A stretch of 64,000 nucleotides of DNA, taken from contig JARYGU010000002.1 in the NCBI GenBank assembly GCA_033795365.1, forward strand, positions 434,001 through 498,000, in the 5' to 3' direction. Below, piece by piece: positions 8,120-15,068 of the stretch. The notes beneath the pieces were generated by a model, which saw nothing but the letters and a program-made list of their open reading frames with translations, was not told the DNA's origin and ran no database searches. Each line of letters starts with the position of its first letter. The stretch's first letter is position 1. The position numbers were made by a program, and so were the translations under genes. This DNA is from JARYGU01 sp033795365 (GTDB lineage: Bacteria; Pseudomonadota; Alphaproteobacteria; Rhizobiales; Rhizobiaceae).

Positions 8120-8919
8120 CGCGCGGCCTCCGAACGCTTCGCCCAGTTTTCTATGCTGGAGAAGACGAGGGAGGACAGGAAGGCGAGGACCAGGAACAGC
8201 AGGCAGGCGAGCGAGTAGAACTGGAAGGCCTCCTTGGTGACGCGCGCGGCAATGCCGGTCTGTCGCAGGATATCCGGCAGCCCGATGACCGATACGAGGG
8301 CCGTATCCTTGATCAGCGCCATCCAGAGATTGCCGAGGCCGGGAAGCGCCACCCGGATCAACTGCGGGAGGATGATGAGCCGCATGGTCCGGCCGTGATG
8401 CAGGCCGAGCGCATAGCCCGCCTCGTATTGCCCGCGCGGAATGGCCTTGAAGGCGGAAAGCAGAACCTCGGAACAATAGGCGGAAAAAACCACGCCGAGC
8501 GCGATCATTCCGGCGAAGAAGGCATTGATCTCGACAGGCCCCTGATAGCCGAGGCCCGCAAGCAGGTTCTGGACCAGGATCTGCAGGCCGTAATAGACGA
8601 TGAAGAGGGTGAGGAGCTCCGGCAGGCCGCGGAAGATGGTGGTGTAGATGTCCGCGGAGAGGCGAAGCGACCGCTCCTCGGACTGCTTGGCCAGCGCGAT
8701 GAAGAAGCCGAAGACCAGTCCCACCGGCAGGGTCGCGACAGCAAGGCTCGCCGTCACCAGAAAGCCGAAGGCGATCTCGTCGCCCCAGCCCGTATCGCCG
8801 CAGGCGAACAGCGTTTCGCCCGCAAAAAGCCTGAATACGCCGACCGGCCCGCACAAGGGATCGATGATCCCGAGGAAAGCGGAAACTGCCTCGACGATGG
8901 CGGCAAGGATTCCGCTCAT
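8116..8919 (-). CDS. Polar amino-acid ABC transporter permease (HisQ type, first subunit)
   Basis: I take the start as ATG 8919 (267 residues) because GGGGGA ends 9 bases upstream. The frame is open further to 8976, and ATG 8928 has no spaced ribosome site. The protein has around five membrane segments, the family sequence LSADIYTTIFRGLPELLTLFIVYYG, and the EAA loop YEAGYALGLHHGRTMRLIILPQ. A periplasmic loop with cysteines (CGPVG and CGDTG) near the N-terminus is a small insertion seen in some rhizobial members. It heterodimerises with the next permease and lies downstream of the binding-protein gene across a stem-loop. Confidence 0.92.
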   Translation of the reverse strand: MSGILAAIVEAVSAFLGIIDPLCGPVGVFRLFAGETLFACGDTGWGDEIAFGFLVTASLAVATLPVGLVFGFFIALAKQSEERSLRLSADIYTTIFRGLPELLTLFIVYYGLQILVQNLLAGLGYQGPVEINAFFAGMIALGVVFSAYCSEVLLSAFKAIPRGQYEAGYALGLHHGRTMRLIILPQLIRVALPGLGNLWMALIKDTALVSVIGLPDILRQTGIAARVTKEAFQFYSLACLLFLVLAFLSSLVFSSIENWAKRSEAAR

Positions 8920-8960
8920 GCCAAACATTCCCCCAAAGCGCTTTGCGCCTGTTCTTGTTT

Positions 8961-9007
8961 CGCCGTTTTCAAACAAAAACGGCGGGAGGACAAGCCCTCC
9001 CGCCGTT
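8961..9007 (-). terminator. Intra-operon stem-loop with T-tract and a competing second hairpin
   Basis: On the minus strand, directly after the binding-protein gene, a perfect 12-bp stem (arms 8978-8989 and 8996-9007, 6-base loop) is followed by TTTTTGTTT, a classical intrinsic terminator. A second hairpin (CGCCGTTTT at 8961-8969 pairing with AAAACGGCG at 8976-8984) shares bases with the first stem, so the two are mutually exclusive. Such elements often reduce expression of permeases relative to the binding protein. Confidence 0.8.
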
Positions 9008-9059
9008 GCATTCTCAAGATTGGCTCAGAAAACCGCCGCACCAAGCGGCTGTCCCCACC

Positions 9060-9842
9060 TCAATCGCCGTAGACGTCGAAGGGGAAGTATTTGGCGTTGA
9101 TTTCCTGATATTTGCCGTTGGCCCGCAGCGCGGCGACGGCTGCCGTGAACTTGTCGGCAAGTTCGGTGTCGCCCTTGCGGACGGCCACGCCCGCACCCTC
9201 GCCATTGATGACCGGGTCGATCGGGAGCGTGCCGAGCAGCTTGCAGCAGGCGCCGTCCGCGGTTTTCAGCCATTCGGACAGAACGACGACATCGTCGATG
9301 ACCGCGTCGACGCGGCCGTTGGCGATGTCGAGCTTGTATTCGTCGGCGGTCGGATAGAGCTTCACCTCCGCTTCCTTCATATGCGCTTCGGCATAGTTGG
9401 AGTGGGTGGTGGAGGCCTGGGCGCCGAGGATCTTGCCGGCGAGGCCGGCTTCGGTCGCTTCGGTGATGTCGGAATCCTTCGGCACGGCGATGGCCGGCGG
9501 CGTGTTGTAGTACTTCTTGGAGAAGTCGACCTGCTGCTTGCGTTCTTCGGTGATCGACATCGATGCGATGATCGCGTCGAACTTCTTGGCGATCAGGGCG
9601 GGGATGATGCCGTCCCAGTCCTGGGTGACGAAGGTGCATTCGGCCTTCATCTCCTCGCACATGGCCTTGGCCATGTCGATGTCGAATCCGGTCAGCGTCC
9701 CGTCGGCCTCGAGGTTGTTGAAGGGCGGATAGGCCCCTTCCGTGCCGATGACGATCTTCTCGCCGTCCGCCATCGCGGAGCCCGCGAACAGTGCGAAAAC
9801 GGCAGCAGAGGCCGCCATGGTGAGACGTTTGGAAATAGGCAT
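9060..9842 (-). CDS. Polar amino-acid ABC transporter, periplasmic substrate-binding protein
   Basis: The 260-residue protein has a signal peptide (MPISKRLTMAASAAVFALFAGSAMA) and a type II solute-binding fold of the HisJ/LAO family: IGTEGAYPPFNNLEADGTLTG, then FDIDMAKAMCEEMKAECTFV with a disulfide-ready Cys pair, and DWDGIIPALIAKKFDAIIAS. The acidic residues in the binding region are compatible with a cationic or polar amino acid, perhaps an arginine/ornithine/lysine type; that is inference. It is the first gene of the operon with the two permeases. Confidence 0.93.
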   Translation of the reverse strand: MPISKRLTMAASAAVFALFAGSAMADGEKIVIGTEGAYPPFNNLEADGTLTGFDIDMAKAMCEEMKAECTFVTQDWDGIIPALIAKKFDAIIASMSITEERKQQVDFSKKYYNTPPAIAVPKDSDITEATEAGLAGKILGAQASTTHSNYAEAHMKEAEVKLYPTADEYKLDIANGRVDAVIDDVVVLSEWLKTADGACCKLLGTLPIDPVINGEGAGVAVRKGDTELADKFTAAVAALRANGKYQEINAKYFPFDVYGD

Positions 9843-9901
9843 GTTTGTCCTCTCAGTTGGCAGTCGCCCGGTTTCTTGTTTTGTCCGGCGACCGGATAGG
9901 C

Positions 9902-9922
9902 AGTGGACGCGCGCCGTCCACT
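9902..9922. repeat. Inverted repeat upstream of the amino-acid transporter operon
   Basis: Arms AGTGGACG and CGTCCACT (8 bp, perfect) are separated by 5 bases, 60-80 bases upstream of the binding-protein start codon. The position fits an operator or a leader hairpin; there is no T-tract. No regulator can be named. Confidence 0.4.
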
Positions 9923-10002
9923 TGCGGCCGATAATCGACCTCTTTTCGGGAAAAAATCAACCGGCAGATTTAGCGGGTCGCCGGTGTGGAGGAGGAACAA
10001 GC

Positions 10003-10137
10003 ATGATGAAGAGGCGTTTTTCCCTTCAGCATCGCATGTCGTTCATGGCGCAAAGGACGCTGCAGCATCTTGAGGTTGCGCATGCTCCTTCTTTACGCCG
10101 ATTCCGATTTAAAGCGTCATGCGCGCGGCAGGCCTGA
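10003..10137 (+). CDS. Possible small basic protein (44 residues)
   Basis: The only candidate gene in the 457-base gap 9843-10299. ATG 10003 stands behind a strong GGAGGAGG at 9989-9996 and opens a 44-residue frame, MMKRRFSLQHRMSFMAQRT and on, rich in Arg, His and Phe, ending at TGA 10137. It has no recognisable domain. Its basic composition is also what a random frame in this GC-rich DNA would give, so the ribosome site is the main argument. The rest of the gap holds the inverted repeat at 9902-9922 and nothing else I can name. Confidence 0.3.
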   Translation: MMKRRFSLQHRMSFMAQRTLQHLEVAHAPSLRRFRFKASCARQA

Positions 10138-10299
10138 ACACTGCCTGAAAGCCGCGTTCATTTCCGCTTCAGCCGCGAAAGGCTATCTCTTTTCGTCACG
10201 CTGGCGGTGAAGGGCGAGCTTTATAAGCAAACACAAAAATGCCCGGTTGGGCTGGTCCAAACCCACCGCTCCAGGAAACAGCAAGAACGAGGGAAGACG

Positions 10300-12474
10300 A
10301 TGAGTGACCGATCCAAACTGCTTGCAACGGTGGCGCTGCCGCTCGCATCGCTGATCATGCAGCCGGCCTATGGTGCGGGCATACGCCCTTCCATCAATGT
10401 CGACGGTGCATCCGGTGTGATCCGGGTGCAGGAGGAGCTTATCCCGGAAGCGGAAGATGGCGGAGGCGCGCAAGGCGAACGGCAGGAAGAGCGACGGGAG
10501 CGTCGCGAACGCCGCGGCGAGGCGCAGCAGGAACAACAGCAGGAGGGCCAGAGCGAACGCCGGGAGCGTCGCGAACGCCGTGACGAGGCCCAGCAGGAGC
10601 AGCAGCGCGAGCGTCAGCAAGAGCGCGAGAACGCCCGCGAAGAGCGCCGCGAACGGCGCGACGAGGCCCAGCAAGAGGGGCAGGGCGAACGCCAGCGGAC
10701 GCGCGAAAACGCCGGTGAGGAACGCCGCGAGCGCCGCGATGAAGCGCAGCAGGAAGAGCGCCGGCAGGAGCGCGAGAACGCTCGCGAAGAACGCCGCGAG
10801 CGCCGCAACGAGGCGCAGCAGGAGGATCAGGGCGAACGCCGGAAAGAGCGCGAGAATGCGGGCCAGGAGCAACCCGAACTTCGCCGTAATCGCGACACGG
10901 GGCAGATGGAACCCGCCAATGAAGAACCGCGCGAGCGCCGCAACCGCGATACCGGACAGAGGGAAGCGGCACCGGACGGCGAACAGGATCGCCAGCGCGA
11001 CCAGGCGCGTGAAGAGCGGCAGCGCGAGCGTCAGAGAGCGCGCGAAAACGCCGGTAAGGAGCAGCAGCGCGAACGCCGCGACGAGGCGCAGCAGGAACAG
11101 CAGCAACAGGAACGCGAAAATGCTCGCGAGGAACAGCGCGAGCGTCGCGACGAGGCGCAGCAGGAGCGCCTGCGAGATCGCGAGAACGCCCAGGAAGAGC
11201 GCCGCGAGCGGCGTGACGAGGCGCGGGAAGAGCGTGAGGAGCAGCGCGAACGCCGCGACGAAGCGCAGGGCGAGCGTCAGCGCGATCGAGAGAACGCACG
11301 GGGAGAGCGCCGCGAGAGAGATCCCGAGCGCGAGGAGATCGCGCGCGATCCGTCCAGAAGCAGCGACACGATCGAATTGCCCGTCGAGGGTGGCGCCGCC
11401 GTGCTCGACAGCGACAAGGAAGCCGACCGGCGCGGCATGTCGCGCGAGGAGCGCCGCAGGCTGCGCGAGGAGCGGCGCGATGCCGAAATCCGCGTGCCTC
11501 GATCGGATGCGGACGCCCAGATCGACCGCGACGGTAACCGGCGCGGTCCTGTGCGGATCGAATCGGCCGAGCGCGAGAGGGGCGAACGTTTCGACCGCCG
11601 GCCCGACTTCCGCGACTTCGACGGCGCGCGCGAGGAGAGACGGGTGCGCGACCGGGTGCTCTTCAACATCGACAACCGGGTCATCGTACGCTCCGACGAC
11701 GGACGGCGTCTCTCCCGCGATGCGCAGGACACCTATTACGAGGGCCTTCCCGGCGGACGGGTGCGCGAGGTCGTCGAACGCCGCAACGGTTCGCGCGTCA
11801 TAACTATTCGCGACGAATATGGCAGGATCATCCAGCGCTCCCGCATCAATCCGGAAGGGCGCGAATATGTGATGTTCTACGCGCCGGACTTCGAGGAGCG
11901 CGGACCGTTCCGCGACCCCGGCCTCGATCTGCCGCCGATGCGTCTTGGAATTCCCGTGGACGAGTACATCATCGATACCTCCTCGCAAGAGCCGCACGAT
12001 TATCGGGAGTTCCTCGAAGAGCCGCCGGTCGAGCCGGTGGAGCGGGTCTATACGCTGGATGAGGTGAAATACTCCGCTCGTATCCGCGACAAGGTCCGCC
12101 GCATCGATCTCGACACGATCACGTTTGCGACGGGAAGTGCGGAAATCTCGATGGAGCAGGCATCGACCCTGCGCAAGGTGGCCGACGCCATGAATGAGAT
12201 CCTCGACAAGGATGCAGGCGAGACCTTCCTCATCGAAGGGCATACGGATGCGGTCGGATCGGACGAATCGAACCTCGTGCTTTCGGACGAACGTGCGGAA
12301 TCGGTCGCGAACGTCCTGACCGACGTCTATGACATTCCTCCGGAAAATATGGCGACGCAGGGCTATGGCGAGCGTTTCCTGAAGGTGGAGACCGACGGTG
12401 CCGAACAGCTCAACCGGCGCGTCACGATCCGGCGCGTCACGCCGCTGGTGAAGCCGGTCGCTTTGGCGGAATAG
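10300..12474 (+). CDS. OmpA-family outer-membrane/peptidoglycan-binding protein with a long charged repeat region
   Basis: ATG 10300 behind GAGGGAAG gives 724 residues. The layout is a signal peptide (about 1-28, ending QPAYGAG), a short linker, and then about 300 residues (about 53-347) made almost only of Arg, Glu, Gln, Asp and Ala in imperfect 22-28-residue units around EERRERRDEAQQE and RENA. After that comes a folded region with DR and YEGLPGGRVREVVERR motifs. A C-terminal OmpA domain (about 596-715) contains ITFATGSAEISMEQASTL, EGHTDAVGSDESNLVLS and the NRRV motif that bind peptidoglycan. The repeat should form a long single or coiled alpha helix spanning the periplasm; that is inference from composition. 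The antisense of the repeat is open but not a gene. Confidence 0.9.
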   Translation: MSDRSKLLATVALPLASLIMQPAYGAGIRPSINVDGASGVIRVQEELIPEAEDGGGAQGERQEERRERRERRGEAQQEQQQEGQSERRERRERRDEAQQEQQRERQQERENAREERRERRDEAQQEGQGERQRTRENAGEERRERRDEAQQEERRQERENAREERRERRNEAQQEDQGERRKERENAGQEQPELRRNRDTGQMEPANEEPRERRNRDTGQREAAPDGEQDRQRDQAREERQRERQRARENAGKEQQRERRDEAQQEQQQQERENAREEQRERRDEAQQERLRDRENAQEERRERRDEAREEREEQRERRDEAQGERQRDRENARGERRERDPEREEIARDPSRSSDTIELPVEGGAAVLDSDKEADRRGMSREERRRLREERRDAEIRVPRSDADAQIDRDGNRRGPVRIESAERERGERFDRRPDFRDFDGAREERRVRDRVLFNIDNRVIVRSDDGRRLSRDAQDTYYEGLPGGRVREVVERRNGSRVITIRDEYGRIIQRSRINPEGREYVMFYAPDFEERGPFRDPGLDLPPMRLGIPVDEYIIDTSSQEPHDYREFLEEPPVEPVERVYTLDEVKYSARIRDKVRRIDLDTITFATGSAEISMEQASTLRKVADAMNEILDKDAGETFLIEGHTDAVGSDESNLVLSDERAESVANVLTDVYDIPPENMATQGYGERFLKVETDGAEQLNRRVTIRRVTPLVKPVALAE
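10457..11340 (+). repeat. Imperfect tandem repeats encoding an Arg/Glu/Gln-rich helix
   Basis: About eight units of 66-84 bases recur inside the OmpA-family gene, each coding for a version of EERRERRDEAQQE followed by a RENA-type spacer. Two inserts break the register (LRRNRDTGQMEPANEEP and RERRNRDTGQREAAPDGE), which are themselves a duplicated NRDTGQ unit. The repeats are in frame, coding and diverged, so they are not a CRISPR array. Confidence 0.85.
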
Positions 12475-12497
12475 GGTTCAGACGATGGAAAAAGCGA

Positions 12498-12525
12498 GCC
12501 GCCGGACGAGTTCCGGCGGCTTTTT
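12498..12525 (+). terminator. Rho-independent terminator of the OmpA-family gene
   Basis: Stem GCCGCCGGA / TCCGGCGGC (9 bp, 5-base loop) is followed by TTTTT on the plus strand and preceded by GAAAAAGCGA. It lies 23 bases after the OmpA-family stop and 10 bases before the convergent mobB stop, so it can serve both directions. Confidence 0.85.
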
Positions 12526-12534
12526 CGTGCAGCG

Positions 12535-13068
12535 TCACTTCCGGGGCGGTTTCAACCCGGTCGTCCGCTCGATGAAATCGGCAATGGCCATCGTGTCATC
12601 GAGATCGAAAACCGCAAGGCCGACGTCGTCCACCGGATGATCGGCCGCGACCGCGACGATATGCGGGTCTCCGGCGGCAAGCGGATCGCGTTTTGCAGCG
12701 TCGCGCCGCCGCGCCTCGATCTTGGGGATCGGCTCACGCTTGTAGCCTTCAATCAGGACCAGATCGCAAGGCGCAAGCCGCGCCAGGATTTCCTCGAAGG
12801 ACGGTTCCGGCGCACCGCGCAGCTCGTGCATGATAGCATAACGCGTGCCCGAAACGATGGTGACCTCATAGGCACCGGCTTCGCGATGGCGGAAGCTGTC
12901 GGCGCCGACCTTGTCGATGTCGAAGTCGTGGTGGGCATGCTTGACCGTCGAGACGCGATAGCCCCGCCGGGTCAGCTCGCTCACCAGGCGCACCGCAAGT
13001 CCGGTCTTGCCGGAGTTCTTCCAGCCCGCGATGCCGAAGATCTTCGGTTTCGTGTTGTCCGCAGTCAT
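12535..13068 (-). CDS. mobB: Molybdopterin-guanine dinucleotide biosynthesis protein B
   Basis: The 177-residue protein has a P-loop, GIAGWKNSGKTGL, at residues 12-24, followed by the MobB sequences VSTVKHAHHDFDIDKVGADSFRHREAGA and LVLIEGYKREPIPKIE. MobB is a small GTPase that assists MobA in attaching GMP to molybdopterin. Its start overlaps the mobA stop by four bases (ATGA, 13065-13068), so the pair is translationally coupled with mobA first. Confidence 0.95.
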   Translation of the reverse strand: MTADNTKPKIFGIAGWKNSGKTGLAVRLVSELTRRGYRVSTVKHAHHDFDIDKVGADSFRHREAGAYEVTIVSGTRYAIMHELRGAPEPSFEEILARLAPCDLVLIEGYKREPIPKIEARRRDAAKRDPLAAGDPHIVAVAADHPVDDVGLAVFDLDDTMAIADFIERTTGLKPPRK

Positions 13069-13715
13069 CGTTCGAGTATCCAGAGCCAGCTTTCGGCCTC
13101 GTCGAGGTCGTCCGGCGTGTTGATGTTGAAGAACGGATCGAAGGGACCCTGGGGCGTTTCGACCGGCGGAAACAGCACCTCGCGCGCGCCGTGGCGGTTA
13201 AGGAAGCTGCGGACCCTCAGCGAATCTCCTCCGGAAAGCCAGGCTTCGAGATCGTCGGCGACCGCCACCGGCCACAGCGCGAAGACCGGGTGCAACCCGC
13301 CGGCGGAGCGGGCGGCGGCCGGACGCTCCGCCTGGTCGATCGCAGCCTCCAGCCGGGCCACGAGATCGGATGGGAAAAACGGACTGTCCGTCGGCACGGT
13401 CGCCACGTGGCTCACAGCCGGATCGGTCGCCTGCGCATGCCGCAGCGCGGCGAGGACGCCGGCGAGCGGCCCGGCGCGTCCTGGGCCGGAATCCGGGATG
13501 ACGGGCATTTCCAATCCCGGCTCGAGCAGGACGGGACCATTGGCGTTGACGGCGAGATGCGAGACCTGAGGATGCAGGCGGCGCGCGGCGCGCTCCAGCA
13601 GGGTCATTCCGCCGAGGCGGACATGCACTTTGTCCTGCCCCATGCGCGAGGAGAGCCCGCCGGCCAGAATGACGCCGGGTATCCTCCTGCCGTCGCTTTC
13701 CTGCCTGGCCGCCAT
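13065..13715 (-). CDS. mobA: Molybdenum cofactor guanylyltransferase
   Basis: The product has 216 residues. The nucleotidyltransferase signature VILAGGLSSRMGQDKVHVRLGG spans about residues 15-36, with PDSGPGRAGPLAGVLAAL near 75 and VATVPTDSPFFPSDLVARL near 104. MobA transfers GMP from GTP to molybdopterin, forming the bis-MGD or MGD cofactor used by DMSO-reductase-family enzymes. It is the first gene of mobA-mobB; moaA lies 5 kb away on the same strand. Confidence 0.95.
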   Translation of the reverse strand: MAARQESDGRRIPGVILAGGLSSRMGQDKVHVRLGGMTLLERAARRLHPQVSHLAVNANGPVLLEPGLEMPVIPDSGPGRAGPLAGVLAALRHAQATDPAVSHVATVPTDSPFFPSDLVARLEAAIDQAERPAAARSAGGLHPVFALWPVAVADDLEAWLSGGDSLRVRSFLNRHGAREVLFPPVETPQGPFDPFFNINTPDDLDEAESWLWILER

Positions 13716-13775
13716 GCCGCCCTCGTTGCGTGCTCCGCCCCGGTCTATCCCGTCCGGGTTCCTGCAGCAAGTTCC

Positions 13776-14681
13776 TCAGGGCGATTCGGGAATGGCGTCC
13801 TGCGCGATCGTCGCCGACCGGCGGCGGTTCTCGCGATAGAAGGTGTAGAGGCCGGAAAGGACGATGATCACGACTCCGATTATCGTCCACAGGTCGGGCA
13901 GTTCGCCGAAAGCCACGACACCGATGCCGATCGCCCAGATCAGGCTCGTGTAGCGCAGCGGCGCGATGAAGGAGATGTCGCCGTGGCGCATGGCGAGAAC
14001 GATCGTCTGGTAGCCGACCAACAACATGCCGGCAGCGCCCGCGAGCCTTGCCAGCGCCGACGGCTCCACCGGTTGCCAGCCGCCCATGGGAACGATCAGG
14101 AACCCGCCGACGAGGGTGATCGCCGCCGCCGTGACGGCGCTGATGAAGAGCGAGCTCACGGTCGGGTCGATGCGCCGCGTACAGAGGTCGCGCGTCGCCG
14201 CACCAACGACGGAAACGACGACGTAGATTGAGGCGAGGGAGAAGCCGGCGGCGCCCGGGCGGATGACGATCATCACGCCGAGGAAGCCGGTCGCGATTGC
14301 CAGCCAGCGCCGCCAGCCGACCTTCTCACCGAGGAATAGCGCTGCACCGAGCGTCACGGCGAGCGGCAGCGCCTGCAGGATGGAGGAGGTGTTCGCCAGG
14401 GGCATCATCCCGAGCGCGGCGATATAGGTCACGGATGCGGTGATTTCCGCTCCGAGGCGAAGCATGAAGGCGGGTTGAAGCATGGCGCGCAAGGACGACA
14501 TAGCACCGACCCACCAGGCGATAGAGACGATCAGCGCGGTGGTCATCAGGCCGCGGATGAACATGATCTGGCCGGTGTTCATCTCGCCCGTCACGGATTT
14601 GACGAAGGCGTCGTTGACGGTGAAGGCGGCCATGGCCGCCACCATCAGGGCTGCGCCCCTTAAATTGGCACTGGAATTCAT
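13776..14681 (-). CDS. DMT-superfamily (EamA) transporter
   Basis: From ATG 14681 the product has 301 residues, with about ten hydrophobic helices in two EamA repeats. The first starts at AALMVAAMAAFTVNDAFVKS, the second around IYVVVSVVGAATRDLCTRR. The C-terminus is short and basic (REN-RRR-SAT). An in-frame ATG at 14714 would add 11 residues; neither start has a clear ribosome site. EamA proteins export amino acids or other metabolites, and the substrate cannot be predicted. Its strand and position suggest transcription independent of mobA, 61 bases downstream. Confidence 0.9.
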   Translation of the reverse strand: MNSSANLRGAALMVAAMAAFTVNDAFVKSVTGEMNTGQIMFIRGLMTTALIVSIAWWVGAMSSLRAMLQPAFMLRLGAEITASVTYIAALGMMPLANTSSILQALPLAVTLGAALFLGEKVGWRRWLAIATGFLGVMIVIRPGAAGFSLASIYVVVSVVGAATRDLCTRRIDPTVSSLFISAVTAAAITLVGGFLIVPMGGWQPVEPSALARLAGAAGMLLVGYQTIVLAMRHGDISFIAPLRYTSLIWAIGIGVVAFGELPDLWTIIGVVIIVLSGLYTFYRENRRRSATIAQDAIPESP

Positions 14682-15068
14682 TCGGTTGCATCCGCAAGAG
14701 GGTCTTGCCGTCATAGGGGCAAAGGCGAGCGGACGCTATCGCCTCAGCGCAACAGAGGGTGGAATTTGCCAAAGAACGGGCAAATGCCCGTTTCAGGTGC
14801 AGAAAATGCGGGCCACAGCGATGAAAACGCGGAAAACCCGCCTGCAATCCTTCGTACTTCCTTAAGTTTCCATACCTATCGTTACGTGAGCCCAATGATC
14901 TTCGCATGATGCGACAGGTGGGTGGGGATCGCCTTGTCCGAGGGGGACTGGCGAAACTTTGTGCTGCGCCGGACTGCGGAGGGTTCCTTCGAACTCGTCG
15001 CAGCGTTTTTCCGTTCAAGGCGCGGCCCACCGGAAGGGTATGTGATCGTACCAACGCCGGGGAATCCC
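14682..15068. other. Non-coding gap between the DMT transporter and the chemoreceptor
   Basis: This 387-base divergent region must carry the promoters of both genes. Apart from the palindrome at 14775-14792 I see no RNA gene or convincing small gene. The frame of the chemoreceptor is open upstream to 14922, but without a signal-anchor or ribosome site to support it. Confidence 0.6.
14775..14792. repeat. Palindrome, possible operator
   Basis: AACGGGCA-AA-TGCCCGTT is a perfect 8-bp inverted repeat with a two-base spacer, overlapped by a second pair (ATTTGCC / GGCAAAT). It lies about 95 bases upstream of the DMT-transporter start. The short spacer suits binding by a dimeric regulator rather than an RNA hairpin. 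Confidence 0.4.

Noticed and set aside
10457..11340. Repeat array resembling a CRISPR locus
   Set aside because: Units are imperfect, in frame and coding, without identical direct repeats or unique spacers of fixed length; no cas genes are nearby.
10183..12243. Open frame of 686 codons on the minus strand across the OmpA-family gene
   Set aside because: It is the antisense of the Arg/Glu repeat: a hydrophobic Leu/Ala/Phe string with no domain, produced by GC-rich repeats. The plus-strand gene has a signal peptide, ribosome site and OmpA domain.
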